From an uncultured Verrucomicrobiae bacterium (lineage in GTDB: Bacteria > Verrucomicrobiota > Verrucomicrobiia > Limisphaerales > AAA164-E04), in the NCBI GenBank assembly GCA_943788245.1, contig CALSPN010000025.1, positions 1-42,188 of the forward strand: DNA of 42,188 nt. The letters run 5' to 3'. This document shows positions 9,501-18,707 of this stretch, piece by piece; position 1 is the stretch's first letter; every line of letters begins with the position of its first letter. A program made the translations under genes and the position numbers. The notes under the pieces are model-generated. The model made no database searches and was not told the DNA's origin. It worked only from the letters and a program-made list of their open reading frames with translations.

Positions 9501-10343
9501 GCCTGGGTAAATATTCATTTGGATGATTTATCGGAGCCTGAATCCTGGATGATTGAATTGCTAGGCCTTTACCAGGCTCATGAAACGCCCAGGCCGGCAT
9601 TGCTTGAGCGTATGCTGGAAGCATCTGATTACCGCGTTCGTGCCTACGCCGCTCGCGCCGTAGGTGGTTGGGCAGAACGATTGCCACAAACTCGGGACTG
9701 GCTCAGGAAGGCTGTTGAAGACTCACATCCAAGAGTACGTCTGGAAGGGGTAGTAGCCTGTAGTTATCTTCCATCACCTGATTCCGTCACAATCGCGACT
9801 TTGGCTTTGCTACATCCAATGGATCGGTTTCTGGATTACGCACTTCGGCAGAGTGTTCGTGCCCTTCAACCTTTATGGGAATCTCCCTGGAATAAAGGTG
9901 AATTAAGATTCACTTCCACTGAACCCCAGGCATACCTAAAGGACCTTGTCGGAAATCCGCGTGTTGCCCCGAGTCAAGGTGCGATACTTTACGAACAGGC
10001 ATGCCTTCCATGTCATCAACCAGAAGGGAAAGGTTTGGCCGGTGTTTATCCCTCTCTTGCAGAAAGCGACTGGATCAACGGTGATCCAGACCGTTTGATT
10101 CGCATTGTGCTGCATGGTCTCTCAGGTCCCATCGAAGTAAAAGGTAAGCTTTTCCAAAGTGAGACTGATATTCCCATGCCTTCATTCGGTGGCTTGAAAG
10201 ACGAACAAATCGCATCTCTGCTGACGTTTCTGCGGGAGTCTTTTGGCAATGATGCCGCCGAGATCAGCGCCGACTCAGTCCGCAACGTGCGCTTGCTGAC
10301 GCATGGGCGGATTGATCCATGGACAGCACTTGAGCTGAATTAA
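6558..10343 (+). CDS. 1261-residue multidomain lipoprotein: DUF1080, SGNH-like, PVC dehydrogenase propeller, HEAT, cytochrome c
   Basis: Large surface or periplasmic protein beginning at the ATG that overlaps the sulfatase stop. A lipobox (LLVGAC, Cys44) predicts lipid anchoring. Domains in order: DUF1080/3-keto-disaccharide hydrolase-like jelly roll (about 51-233, VSLFDGYSLDGWEGD); SGNH-like module (about 270-470) with LAWEGDTVYEQ-type blocks and DGIHLTTEG (Asp443, His446); PVC 'membrane-bound dehydrogenase' beta-propeller, sorbosone dehydrogenase-like (about 560-925, from FEMAEGFQVNLYASE to HHGRIWRI); HEAT-like helices (about 935-1100); and a C-terminal cytochrome c with CLPCH at 1149-1153. 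Such multi-haem or mono-haem fusions are typical of Pirellula/Verrucomicrobium-type proteins. The likely role is oxidation of a sugar, with electrons passed to the haem, working with the upstream sulfatase. Substrate and electron acceptor are unknown. The SGNH block I reads MIGQENFV, with Glu where a catalytic Ser would be expected. Confidence 0.88.
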   Translation: MRVFMNTVSLFTYLKFMKACLFGWGSFRNHFFLVLLSGLLVGACTHQAGSVSLFDGYSLDGWEGDTQNVWRVENQTIVGGSLDGNSRNEFLSTKQSYDHFRLTLEYKLIGTEGFVNGGVQFRSRRISGSQNEMVGYQADIGAGWSGSLYDESRRKIMLAEADKKRMARIEKPGEWNRYEILAQGNQVKLFLNGSHMITYVESDQAIEQNGLVALQIHGGCKAEISFRNIKIESLHLPEGPTEGVILNRFGSGQPMDSKQPFSDGEFSPIENEIVVMIGQENFVREQKSGAFESRMIAGFPKLNLRFRSMAWEGDTVYEQWRELNFGSWADQLETVKAGMLILQFGQMEAFDGVGRLTEFKTAYHRLLDQFAQQTRRVILVSPMPFEKPLASHAPDLRERNQDVASYAGVIQGIATERGLIFVDLLTAINQGKAMGRIPKLTSDGIHLTTEGLEVVGKLIANALGAKSDAVIDEGVLRESVIAKNKYWFDSWRPANWSFSYGDRVSQMFGRGAAGRPSLRESFEQRRPMIMALDDFIHQVSNGSASPVPTILNGTEKVFSTEAMTPEEQLATFEMAEGFQVNLYASERDGVVNPVQIAWDEKGRLYVACSPSYPQSLASRPPSDYILVLEDKDRDGKADHHWRFASGLNMIQGLESGRDGLYVCDFDQLIYLRDEDGDLRADSREILFSGFGIGDTHQLVNSISHGPDGSLWFTQGLHAMSVVETPWGLTRLDRAAVWRLQPRTLRLEGFFGGGMAGANCWGVTFDDFGQVFHKTGDRPHGYWTVPGMVRGASPIGSGSRESANQSYSNSPEQYHSVGAMFETSPKTTSIDIVGTKAMPEHIQGAALIGGYFGSVVELHQFNDDGAGFRTTQLPKVMRASNNAFRPVDVSMGPDGAMYLADWYNPVIGHYQASYADPKRDKHHGRIWRIASTGNTPVQAPDLADMDLSELLNQLKSPERWTRYQAKRLLYYRPTSEVLMAADAWVNIHLDDLSEPESWMIELLGLYQAHETPRPALLERMLEASDYRVRAYAARAVGGWAERLPQTRDWLRKAVEDSHPRVRLEGVVACSYLPSPDSVTIATLALLHPMDRFLDYALRQSVRALQPLWESPWNKGELRFTSTEPQAYLKDLVGNPRVAPSQGAILYEQACLPCHQPEGKGLAGVYPSLAESDWINGDPDRLIRIVLHGLSGPIEVKGKLFQSETDIPMPSFGGLKDEQIASLLTFLRESFGNDAAEISADSVRNVRLLTHGRIDPWTALELN

Positions 10344-10573
10344 CTTCCAAGTCTGACCAGGGCAACAACAAGACGAGTATTCCCAGATTCTGTGGTTTTG
10401 GTTCCGTGAAATTGCAAGTGATCAGTTATTCTTAAATCTTTTAACCCTTTTTCATGAATTGGGTTAAAATTGAAATCCCTGTTTACGCTGCTCCCTTGTA
10501 GAGATGTCAAAAAAACAGATGCGTTGTCCGTTCTGGCCAATTTTAATGGCGTTGTTGTCCTCAAAGAGATCAT
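10340..10573 (-). CDS. Small hypothetical protein (77 residues)
   Basis: Not recognised. The ATG at 10573 is preceded by GGTGA at a workable spacing, and the frame is also open a further 36 codons upstream without another ATG. The product looks protein-like rather than random: TTTPLKLARTDNASVFLTSL, NPIHEKGLKDLRITDHLQF, and a regular hydrophobic C-terminus TRLVVALVRLGS. It converges on the large cytochrome fusion gene and overlaps its last four bases. It lies downstream of the ahcY terminator, so it would need its own promoter. It could be the C-terminal remnant of a longer gene: the next upstream small frame (10597-10794) is out of register by two bases. No function is proposed. Confidence 0.35.
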   Translation of the reverse strand: MISLRTTTPLKLARTDNASVFLTSLQGSSVNRDFNFNPIHEKGLKDLRITDHLQFHGTKTTESGNTRLVVALVRLGS

Positions 10574-10780
10574 TTTTTCACCAAGAGTCTGCGTCCTTAT
10601 CCTTGATTTGCCTGTATCGATGACACGTCTGAACGAATGAATTCCTGATGTGCGGTGACTCGGGAGCGCACGATACTTTTAGGAAAGCAAGGGGCAGGGT
10701 AAATTTTGCTTTTCTCTTTCATTTTCATGGATGCATTCCTGTCGATCAGGTTGGTAAATGATTGAGATCCAGTATCACGC

Positions 10781-10810
10781 AAAAAAGGCGGCAAATAAAT
10801 TTGCCGCCTT
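10781..10810 (-). terminator. Rho-independent terminator of metK-ahcY
   Basis: On the minus strand AAGGCGGCAAA pairs perfectly with TTTGCCGCCTT over 11 bp (four-base loop), followed by TTTT. It lies 27 nt past the ahcY stop. Confidence 0.92.
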
Positions 10811-10836
10811 CTAGAATATTATGCTTAAAACCAATT

Positions 10837-12269
<1,433 letters not shown>

Positions 12270-12306
12270 ATTTTCAAGTTATTTCGTATTCAAAAAATGT
12301 TATCGA

Positions 12307-13488
12307 TCAGGATTTCACTGCTCTCTTCAGGGCGGCAGCCTTGTCGGTGCGTTCCCAGGTAATGGTCTTTGTATCGTCTACTTTGCCAAAGTGGCCGTAG
12401 TTAGTGGTGGCAGAGAAGACAGGACGCAACAGTTTCAGCTGCTTGACGATGTCAGCCGGCTTGAAGCTGAAGACCTTCTCAACGGCTTCTGTGATCTTGG
12501 CTTCACTGACGGTTCCTGTGCCGAAAGTATCCACAGCAACTGAAACCGGATCAGGATAGCCTATCGCGTAGGCAAACTGGACTTCACATCTTGTAGCCAG
12601 ACCAGCGGCGACAACGTTCTTGGCTACATAACGTCCCATGTAGGCAGCACTCCGATCGACTTTGCTTGGATCTTTTCCGGAGAATGCTCCTCCGCCATGA
12701 CGTCCCATACCACCGTATGTGTCGACAATGATTTTTCTACCTGTCAACCCCGCATCACCTTGTGGCCCGCCCACGACGAACCGGCCGGTGGGATTGATAA
12801 GATACTGGGTCTTTTTGTTCAGTAATTTTTTCGGCAGCACTTTTCGAATGACATTCTTCACAATGAAATCATGGATTTGTTTGTGGGTGACTCCGTCGGT
12901 GTGCTGTGTGCTTACCACAACGCTTGTTATTTCTACAGGCTTGCCGTTTTCGTATCGTACAGAGCACTGCGATTTGGCGTCAGGACGCAGCCATTTAGCC
13001 TTGCCACTCTTCCGTATGCGTGTCAACTCACGCCCTACGCGGTGAGCGAACATCACTGGAGCAGGCATGAGCTCGTCTGTCTCGTCACAGGCGTAGCCAA
13101 ACATCAACCCCTGGTCACCTGCGCCTTGTTCATCAGTAGCCTTTCCCTTGGCAGCTTTGGCGTCTACACCTTGTGCAATGTCGGTGCTCTGCGTCGTGAG
13201 ATAATTGTTTATGAACACATGATCTGCATGGAAAACATCGTCGTCATTCACGTATCCGATACCTCGTATTGCCTCGCGAACGACCTCATTGTAGTCGAAT
13301 TTGGCTTTGGTGGTTATTTCACCGCCTATGACGACCACATTACTTTTGACAAAGGTTTCACATGCGACACGACTTTTTTTGTCCTGTGCCAGGCAGGCGT
13401 CCAGTATTGCGTCCGATATGGTGTCGCAGACTTTATCAGGATGCCCTTCGCCGACGGATTCAGATGAAAAGATGTAGTTATTACTCAT
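12307..13488 (-). CDS. metK: S-adenosylmethionine synthetase
   Basis: Makes S-adenosylmethionine from methionine and ATP in the cytoplasm. The 393 residues are complete and match the family length. Diagnostic motifs: [19 protein letters not shown] at the N-terminus, [12 protein letters not shown], the central [20 protein letters not shown], and [20 protein letters not shown]. It starts at the ATG at 13488 with no strong Shine-Dalgarno. It is first in an operon with ahcY and is divergent from an ArsR-methyltransferase regulator. A candidate promoter for it (TTGACG, 16 bp, TATCAT) lies at 13545-13572, giving a leader of about 50 nt, too short for a classical SAM-I riboswitch. Control by the neighbouring regulator is inferred. 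Confidence 0.97.
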   Translation of the reverse strand: MSNNYIFSSESVGEGHPDKVCDTISDAILDACLAQDKKSRVACETFVKSNVVVIGGEITTKAKFDYNEVVREAIRGIGYVNDDDVFHADHVFINNYLTTQSTDIAQGVDAKAAKGKATDEQGAGDQGLMFGYACDETDELMPAPVMFAHRVGRELTRIRKSGKAKWLRPDAKSQCSVRYENGKPVEITSVVVSTQHTDGVTHKQIHDFIVKNVIRKVLPKKLLNKKTQYLINPTGRFVVGGPQGDAGLTGRKIIVDTYGGMGRHGGGAFSGKDPSKVDRSAAYMGRYVAKNVVAAGLATRCEVQFAYAIGYPDPVSVAVDTFGTGTVSEAKITEAVEKVFSFKPADIVKQLKLLRPVFSATTNYGHFGKVDDTKTITWERTDKAAALKRAVKS

Positions 13489-13526
13489 GATTAATGTGAC
13501 TCAAGTTCATTACGTCCTAACACATA

Positions 13527-13554
13527 TTGACGTATCTTGATAGGATGATATAAT
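13527..13554 (+). promoter_or_regulatory. Sigma70-type promoter for the ArsR-methyltransferase gene
   Basis: TTGACG at 13527-13532 and a perfect TATAAT at 13549-13554 are separated by 16 bp. The expected start near 13561 leaves a leader of about 77 nt before the ATG at 13638. Confidence 0.7.
13533..13542. promoter_or_regulatory. Candidate operator TATCTTGATA
   Basis: A short dyad (TATC-TT-GATA) lies just downstream of the minus-strand -10 and inside the spacer of the plus-strand promoter. A protein bound here could block both. It is a plausible site for the adjacent ArsR-family regulator, but there is no second copy in the window to support it. Confidence 0.3.
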
Positions 13555-13572
13555 CTATTTACTCGACGTCAA
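13545..13572 (-). promoter_or_regulatory. Sigma70-type promoter for metK-ahcY, overlapping the opposing promoter
   Basis: Reading the minus strand, TTGACG (13572-13567) and TATCAT (13550-13545) are separated by 16 bp, with an expected start near 13538. Its -10 box shares two bases with the -10 of the plus-strand promoter. The two -35 boxes lie in a perfect 7-bp inverted repeat, TTGACGT (13527-13533) and ACGTCAA (13566-13572). Confidence 0.6.
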
Positions 13573-13637
13573 TGGATTATTCCTGAATTTATGGCAGTCG
13601 AAATTTAAATGAACCCCTCGTTAAACATGGAGATAGA

Positions 13638-14570
13638 ATGGCTGATATAGTCGCATCACTAAGAGTGCTTGCAGACGCCACGCGCATACGGCTCGTTGCG
13701 TTGCTGTCTCGGGATGAACTCTCTGTCAATGAAATGCAAGAGATCACTCACATGGGACAATCGCGCATCAGTACGCATTTAGGACTGCTGCAAAAACATG
13801 GCTTGCTTTCATCACGTCGGGAAGGGAAGCGAGTGTTTTACAAATTGCTGGACCTGAAAAAGGGCACCGATAAATCTCTTCTCGATATTACACTTGAAGG
13901 AGCCAGAGGCTTGGAAGAGTTTGAATCCGATCGCATCAATTTGAAACGGATTCTCGAAAGACGAGAAGATCAGGCCAAGGTTTATTTCAATCAGGTGGCC
14001 GGTCGTTTTGACCGCAGTTATGGTCCCGGCAGGTCATGGCAAGCCTTTGGACATCTGCTCTTGAGGCTTATCCCCAAGCTGGACATTGCAGATCTCGGGT
14101 CAGGTGAAGGACTACTTTCGGAATTACTCGCAATGAGTGCAAAATCGGTGATTGCCGTTGATAACTCTCAAAGCATGGTTGATTTTGGTGCACGCAAGGC
14201 GAAAGAAAATAAAATTCGTAACTTGGATTTCCGTCAGGGCGATATCATGCAGCCACCCATTGATGAAGAGAGCGTCGATGTGGTTATTTTGAGTCAAGCC
14301 CTGCATCACGCTAAGGATCCAGCGGTGGCACTTAAATCCGCCTTCAGGATCCTACGACCGGGAGGAAATCTGATGGTCTTGGATTTACTTCAACATGATT
14401 TCGAAGAAGCAAAGGCGTTGTATGGTGATGTCTGGATGGGTTTTGAAGAAAGCCTGCTTCAAAAATGGCTGGAGAAGGCGGGTTTTGCGCAAATTGAAAT
14501 AGAAGCTGTCGCCAAGGAGGCTGAGCCTCCTCATTTTCAAACCCTGCTGGCCACCGCTTTCAAGAAATGA
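13638..14570 (+). CDS. ArsR-family regulator fused to a SAM-dependent methyltransferase domain
   Basis: A 310-residue fusion. Residues 1-85 form an ArsR winged helix (LADATRIRLVALLSRDELSV; recognition helix around QSRISTHLGLLQKHGLLSSR). No CXC metal-binding motif is present. Residues about 115-310 are a class I methyltransferase with SAM-binding motif I (IADLGSGEGLLSE), an acidic end of strand two (VIAVDNSQSMV) and LSQALHHAKDP. The start is well supported: GGAG at 13629-13632 lies 5 nt before the ATG. Its position divergent to metK-ahcY suggests it senses SAM or S-adenosylhomocysteine through the C-terminal domain and controls the methyl cycle. ArsR-family SahR regulators do this in Proteobacteria (known); the role here is inferred. 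It may alternatively retain methyltransferase activity. Confidence 0.88.
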   Translation: MADIVASLRVLADATRIRLVALLSRDELSVNEMQEITHMGQSRISTHLGLLQKHGLLSSRREGKRVFYKLLDLKKGTDKSLLDITLEGARGLEEFESDRINLKRILERREDQAKVYFNQVAGRFDRSYGPGRSWQAFGHLLLRLIPKLDIADLGSGEGLLSELLAMSAKSVIAVDNSQSMVDFGARKAKENKIRNLDFRQGDIMQPPIDEESVDVVILSQALHHAKDPAVALKSAFRILRPGGNLMVLDLLQHDFEEAKALYGDVWMGFEESLLQKWLEKAGFAQIEIEAVAKEAEPPHFQTLLATAFKK

Positions 14571-14784
14571 CGATTATTGGGCTGTTCGACTGAAAGTTCA
14601 GACTTAATAGTTAAAATTCTGTCCTCTGCTCTTTACCTCTCGCTACAGCCCTCTGCAGGTAGGAGCCCATTCCATTCCAATGCTGTTTTGTTAATATCAA
14701 TTTGATGGAAGAACCCGGGGGAAAACTCAAACTAAATCGATGGAATTAGATTGATTAATTACAGTTTTAATCTATCCCTGACAT

Positions 14785-15594
14785 ATGATCCGAGATAAAA
14801 AAGCTTACCCGAAATTGGGTGGGCCGTTTCAATCTTTCAGAAAACAAGGTGCTTTTACATTGATCGAACTGTTGGTTGTGATAGCCATCATTGCCATTCT
14901 AGCAGGGATGCTTTTACCGGCACTTGGTAAAGCTAAAGAGAAAGGTCAACGCATTGCCTGCCTGAATAATTTGCGCCAAATAAATCTTTTCATGCAGTTT
15001 TATACGGATGATAACAACGATACATTTCCACCTCACCGAAACAACGGGACATCATCCACTGCACAAAACCTGACCAATTGGTGGGGAACCACCATCATTC
15101 CTGAGGGCAATATGTCGAATCTTTTTCACTGCCTTTCCCTCAAACGAAGCCGACAGGACAACAACGTGAAATGGGAATGGGCCTTTGACGCTCACAAAGT
15201 GGGCTATGGTTACAATGCGTTTTTTCTTGGTATTCATCCTTACGGGGGCGGGTCTGTCACCATCAACGGTATCAAAGTAGAATCCAAACCGAACTTTAAG
15301 CGCACTGCTGTTCGAAGTCCGTCCATGAATCTAGCAGTCGGGGATACCATGCCCAAGCCGAATGGTTCGTGGAGTAGTAGTCTCTGGTGGCCTACGTCGG
15401 GCTTCGGTAATGGTGACGCACTTGAGGGCATCGATCCAAATCGGCACCAGGGAGGCGGAAATATTGGTTTCAACGACGGACATGCTGAGTTTCGTAAGGG
15501 AGATCAAATCAATCCACCTTCAGATCCTGCCCGCACAGGCAGCGATGTAAATCTGGAGTTCTGGGACCCGCTTCAGCGCAAGCAAGGTTATTGA
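14785..15594 (+). CDS. Prepilin-type pseudopilin with H-X9-DG domain
   Basis: Type II secretion or type IV pilin-like protein, 269 residues. A basic leader ends at the processing site [19 protein letters not shown], which a prepilin peptidase would cut and N-methylate. The globular part opens with [20 protein letters not shown]. The C-terminus carries the 'prepilin processing-associated H-X9-DG' motif, reading [17 protein letters not shown]: His, nine residues, Asp-Gly. Such proteins are numerous in Planctomycetes and Verrucomicrobia, usually as isolated genes without secretion machinery, as here. The cargo or pilus role is unknown. About 210 bases separate it from the upstream regulator, so it is probably transcribed alone. 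Confidence 0.9.
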   Translation: MIRDKKAYPKLGGPFQSFRKQGAFTLIELLVVIAIIAILAGMLLPALGKAKEKGQRIACLNNLRQINLFMQFYTDDNNDTFPPHRNNGTSSTAQNLTNWWGTTIIPEGNMSNLFHCLSLKRSRQDNNVKWEWAFDAHKVGYGYNAFFLGIHPYGGGSVTINGIKVESKPNFKRTAVRSPSMNLAVGDTMPKPNGSWSSSLWWPTSGFGNGDALEGIDPNRHQGGGNIGFNDGHAEFRKGDQINPPSDPARTGSDVNLEFWDPLQRKQGY

Positions 15595-15784
15595 TCTTTG
15601 CTTATCAGGAGCTGCTGTTTGTTCCCTCATTACCTTTCCTCCTCTGAGGAATTCTACAAATGAACAAATATGTTTTTGGAACTTATTTGTCTACCTCAAT
15701 GCACGTCTTGCCTGGATCGAGGGAGTGGGAAGATAGCCAAGATTGCCTCATGCTAAGCAAGAGGACATGCCGAGGGTTCGAAGG

Positions 15785-15813
15785 AAAAAAAAGGGAATAG
15801 CGTCCTTTTTTTT
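15785..15813. terminator. Possible A/T-rich hairpin terminator between pseudopilin and hisD
   Basis: A8-GG (15785-15794) and CC-T8 (15804-15813) form a perfect 10-bp inverted repeat with a nine-base loop. The stem is mostly A-T and is followed on either strand by a T-rich tail, so it could end pseudopilin transcription. It lies close upstream of the hisD start, so a regulatory hairpin is also possible. Confidence 0.35.
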
Positions 15814-15881
15814 AATTTTCTTCACAAGAGTGGAATTTGCCATTTGCCAAGAGGGCTATATTGCACGTATGTGTAACTCGT

Positions 15882-17174
15882 ATGAACATTGCGGTCTTCT
15901 CAGAAAAGTCCTTTCAGCGGAAATGGAACAAGGTCCTAGCTACATCGAGTCTGTTTGATGAAGAGGTGGATGAAAAAGTTCGTTCCATCATGCACGAAGT
16001 AGCCAGTAAAGGAGATAAAGCAGTTTTGCATTTTACGGAACAATTTGATGGTGCCATATTAAAAGCACGAGAGTTGATTGTTTCTGAAACTGAATTCAAA
16101 CATGCCTCACGACAAGTCGACTCTGCGACAAAAGCGGCAATAAAAGAGTCTTTTTCAAACATTCAAAATTTTGGGAAAATGTCCAAAAGAAGGGGTTGGA
16201 GTGGGCGCAACTCGCATGGAGCTCGCGTCGGAGAAAAATATGATCCTTTCCGCAGGGTAGGACTTTATGTGCCCGGGGGCACGGCTCCATTAGCCTCGAC
16301 AGCATTAATGACGGTAGGGCTTGCCAAAGTAGCAGGTTGCCCTGAAATCAACGTCTGCACTCCATGCAATCCAGAGGGCAAAGTAAATCCAGACTTATTG
16401 TATGCATTAAAACACGCAGGAGCTTCCAGGGTTTTCAAAGTAGGTGGGGCACAGGCTGTAGCCGCCATGGCATTCGGTACTAGAACCATTCCCAAAGCAG
16501 ATAAAATTTTTGGTCCGGGAAATGCCTATGTTGTTGCAGCAAAAAGGCTAGCATTTGGTCATGTGTCCATTGATTTGCTTCCGGGTCCGAGTGAGGTGCT
16601 CATCATTGCGGACCAAACAGCTGATGCCTCCTACGTTGCTGCTGACATGCTCGCTCAAGCTGAACACGGCTCAGGTAAAGAACGTGTCTGCTTTCTGACA
16701 ACCTCCAAAAGATTGATCAGTCGTGTTCAGGCAGAGGTAAAAAAGCAAGTTGGAAAGTTGACGCGTTCAGAATTCATAGGAAAAGCTTTGAGTAAAAATG
16801 CGTGGTTGATTCACGTCAGGGATTTGGATCAGGCTGTGGCATTGGCCAACGAGTTTGCACCTGAGCATTGTGAAATCATGACACAGAATGCTCGTAAGCT
16901 TTCGAAGGGAATTGTTACGGCAGGCGCCATTTTCCTCGGTAATGATTCACCAACTGCGCTCGGAGATTATGTGGCTGGTCCCAGTCACGTATTGCCTACT
17001 GGAGGAGCTGGGGCTTCTTTTCCAGGTTTGACAGTGGATCAATTCCAACGCCGCACGAGTATTGTTGAATATCAGAAGTCATCGCTTGAAAGGGCATTGC
17101 CCGCGGTGCGTGCCTTTGCGAATATGGAAGGTTTGGACGGACATGGAAACTCAGCAGAAATACGTAAAAGTTGA
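15882..17174 (+). CDS. hisD: Histidinol dehydrogenase
   Basis: Zinc enzyme oxidising L-histidinol to L-histidine in two NAD-dependent steps. From the ATG at 15882 the protein has 430 residues, the usual length. An upstream TTG (15837) would add 15 residues with no family counterpart. Clear motifs: RRVGLYVPGGTAPLASTALM, the NAD region KVGGAQAVAAMAFGT and IFGPGNAYV, and PGPSEVLIIAD. The Zn ligands lie in MLAQAEHG (Gln259, His262, the E. coli numbering), the catalytic pair in FAPEHCE, and GDYVAGPSHVLPT and VDQFQRRTS follow. The C-terminal GHGNSAEIR provides the last histidine ligand. hisC follows after 29 nt, so the two form a small his operon; other his genes are not in the window. Confidence 0.96.
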   Translation: MNIAVFSEKSFQRKWNKVLATSSLFDEEVDEKVRSIMHEVASKGDKAVLHFTEQFDGAILKARELIVSETEFKHASRQVDSATKAAIKESFSNIQNFGKMSKRRGWSGRNSHGARVGEKYDPFRRVGLYVPGGTAPLASTALMTVGLAKVAGCPEINVCTPCNPEGKVNPDLLYALKHAGASRVFKVGGAQAVAAMAFGTRTIPKADKIFGPGNAYVVAAKRLAFGHVSIDLLPGPSEVLIIADQTADASYVAADMLAQAEHGSGKERVCFLTTSKRLISRVQAEVKKQVGKLTRSEFIGKALSKNAWLIHVRDLDQAVALANEFAPEHCEIMTQNARKLSKGIVTAGAIFLGNDSPTALGDYVAGPSHVLPTGGAGASFPGLTVDQFQRRTSIVEYQKSSLERALPAVRAFANMEGLDGHGNSAEIRKS

Positions 17175-17203
17175 GTGCTCAGTGATCTTTAAGCAATGAT
17201 GCC

Positions 17204-18337
17204 ATGGCTCGAAATTTAAAATCTAATCCTGACTGGATACGACCACTTGTTCATGAACTACACCCTTACACTCCCGGTGAACAACCTAAGGTGAAGGGGT
17301 TGACCAAGCTCAACACCAACGAAAACCCTTACCCTCCTTCGCCAAGCGTGCTCAAGGCACTGAGGGGATCAGTGGATGAACGCTTGCGATTATATCCAAA
17401 CCCTACGGCGCAGCCTTTGCGTCAGCGTATCGCGAAACTTCACGATGTAGAGGAAAATCAGATTACGGTCGGAAATGGTTCGGATGAGCTTCTTGCATTG
17501 GCCACTCGTGCGTTTGTTGAGCCATGGCAAGGAAAGCGGGCTGGACGCACAAGGGAAAAGTCTCTTGTTCAATATTGGACCCCAAGTTATTCGCTCTATC
17601 CTGTGCTGACGGACATTCAAGGAGCCATACGTCATGAGGTTCCGCTGAACCCTGATTTCAGTATGCCTTCTTTGCGGCAACTGAAAAAAGAACAACAATG
17701 GAATTTTGATGCTGCACTTTCATTCGTGACAACTCCTAATGCGCCCACAGGCAGAGGGTATTCCACCCGGGAACTGCTCGCTCTGTGCCGAGCTCAAAAT
17801 GGTATTGTCATTTTGGATGAGGCCTATGCCGATTTTGCTGAGGAAAACGCCATGGAACTTGCTTCCACCTTAAGCAATGTTCTCGTTTCACGGACCTTTT
17901 CAAAATCCTATTCCTTGTGTTTTCAGCGGGTAGGTTACTTTGTTGGGCATCCTGATTTAATTCACGCTATCGATTGCATTCGCGATAGTTATAATGTGAA
18001 TGGAATGGGACAAATAGCCGCACTGCAAACCTTGAGAAGCCTGTCCTATTACCGTTCCAATTTTCAGCGTATCAAAAAATGCAGAAACCAGACTGCTCAA
18101 GAACTCGAAGGGCTCGGTTTCAATGTCCTGCCGAGTCAAGCCAACTTCCTTTTTGTTAAACCTCCCCTGGCTCCTGCCCGCGAATGGTTTAATGGATTGC
18201 GCCGTCAAAAAATACTGGTTCGCTGGTTTACAACAGGTCAATTCAATGATCGAATTCGCATTTCGATTGGATCTAATCAAGAGATGAAAAAATGCATGAA
18301 TGCCATTCGGCTGTTGAAAAATCGTTTTGATTCTTAG
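17204..18337 (+). CDS. hisC: Histidinol-phosphate aminotransferase
   Basis: PLP-dependent class II aminotransferase, 377 residues, converting imidazole-acetol phosphate to histidinol phosphate with glutamate. Landmarks: KLNTNENPYPPSP at the N-terminus, RLYPNPTAQPLRQ, VGNGSDELL, FVTTPNAPTGRGYS, the PLP-ring aspartate in VILDEAYADF, the Schiff-base lysine in SRTFSKSYSL (about residue 233), and the phosphate-binding arginine in RIRISIG near the end. Its place directly after hisD supports the histidine assignment over a general aromatic aminotransferase. SLCFQRVGY departs from the more common SLAGLRVGY, a mild oddity next to the active site. No strong ribosome-binding site was seen. Confidence 0.94.
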   Translation: MARNLKSNPDWIRPLVHELHPYTPGEQPKVKGLTKLNTNENPYPPSPSVLKALRGSVDERLRLYPNPTAQPLRQRIAKLHDVEENQITVGNGSDELLALATRAFVEPWQGKRAGRTREKSLVQYWTPSYSLYPVLTDIQGAIRHEVPLNPDFSMPSLRQLKKEQQWNFDAALSFVTTPNAPTGRGYSTRELLALCRAQNGIVILDEAYADFAEENAMELASTLSNVLVSRTFSKSYSLCFQRVGYFVGHPDLIHAIDCIRDSYNVNGMGQIAALQTLRSLSYYRSNFQRIKKCRNQTAQELEGLGFNVLPSQANFLFVKPPLAPAREWFNGLRRQKILVRWFTTGQFNDRIRISIGSNQEMKKCMNAIRLLKNRFDS

Positions 18338-18707
18338 ATGTATCCAGAAAGGTTCATGATCGCCGCTGGATTACGCATGAGAGTTGTCGCGGTCAATTCA
18401 AGGTTTTTCATGATTAATCACTGTCTCTCCGTGAAAATACCTGCATCAAAATTCATTTCCATTTCAAAGAACTGGTTCAATTAGCTAATATTTTTTTCTC
18501 ATCAGGACGGAGCTTCATCTAACGGGTTTAATCTTCCATGAACGCAGGTCGAAAATTGAGAAACCCTTTTGATCAAACTTGTTTAGTCAAATAGAGGCAG
18601 ATGGATAAGATGTTTACGAGGTCAATCAGGTCCATGTTTATTTAATTTGACTGCGAGATTTCGATTAAAGACAGACTGGATGGTAAACGTGATAGATTTT
18701 CGATTTT
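18338..18707. other. Intergenic region between hisC and the HypF-like gene
   Basis: About 370 bases without a credible ORF, RNA gene, terminator hairpin or repeat. It must contain the promoter for the HypF-like gene, but no clear -35/-10 pair was found. Confidence 0.4.

Noticed and set aside
12871..13467. 198-residue plus-strand ORF opposite metK
   Set aside because: It is entirely antisense to a complete, highly conserved metK; shadow frame.
13489..13545. SAM or SAH riboswitch before metK
   Set aside because: The leader is only about 50 nt and shows no recognisable SAM-I, SAM-II or SAH fold.
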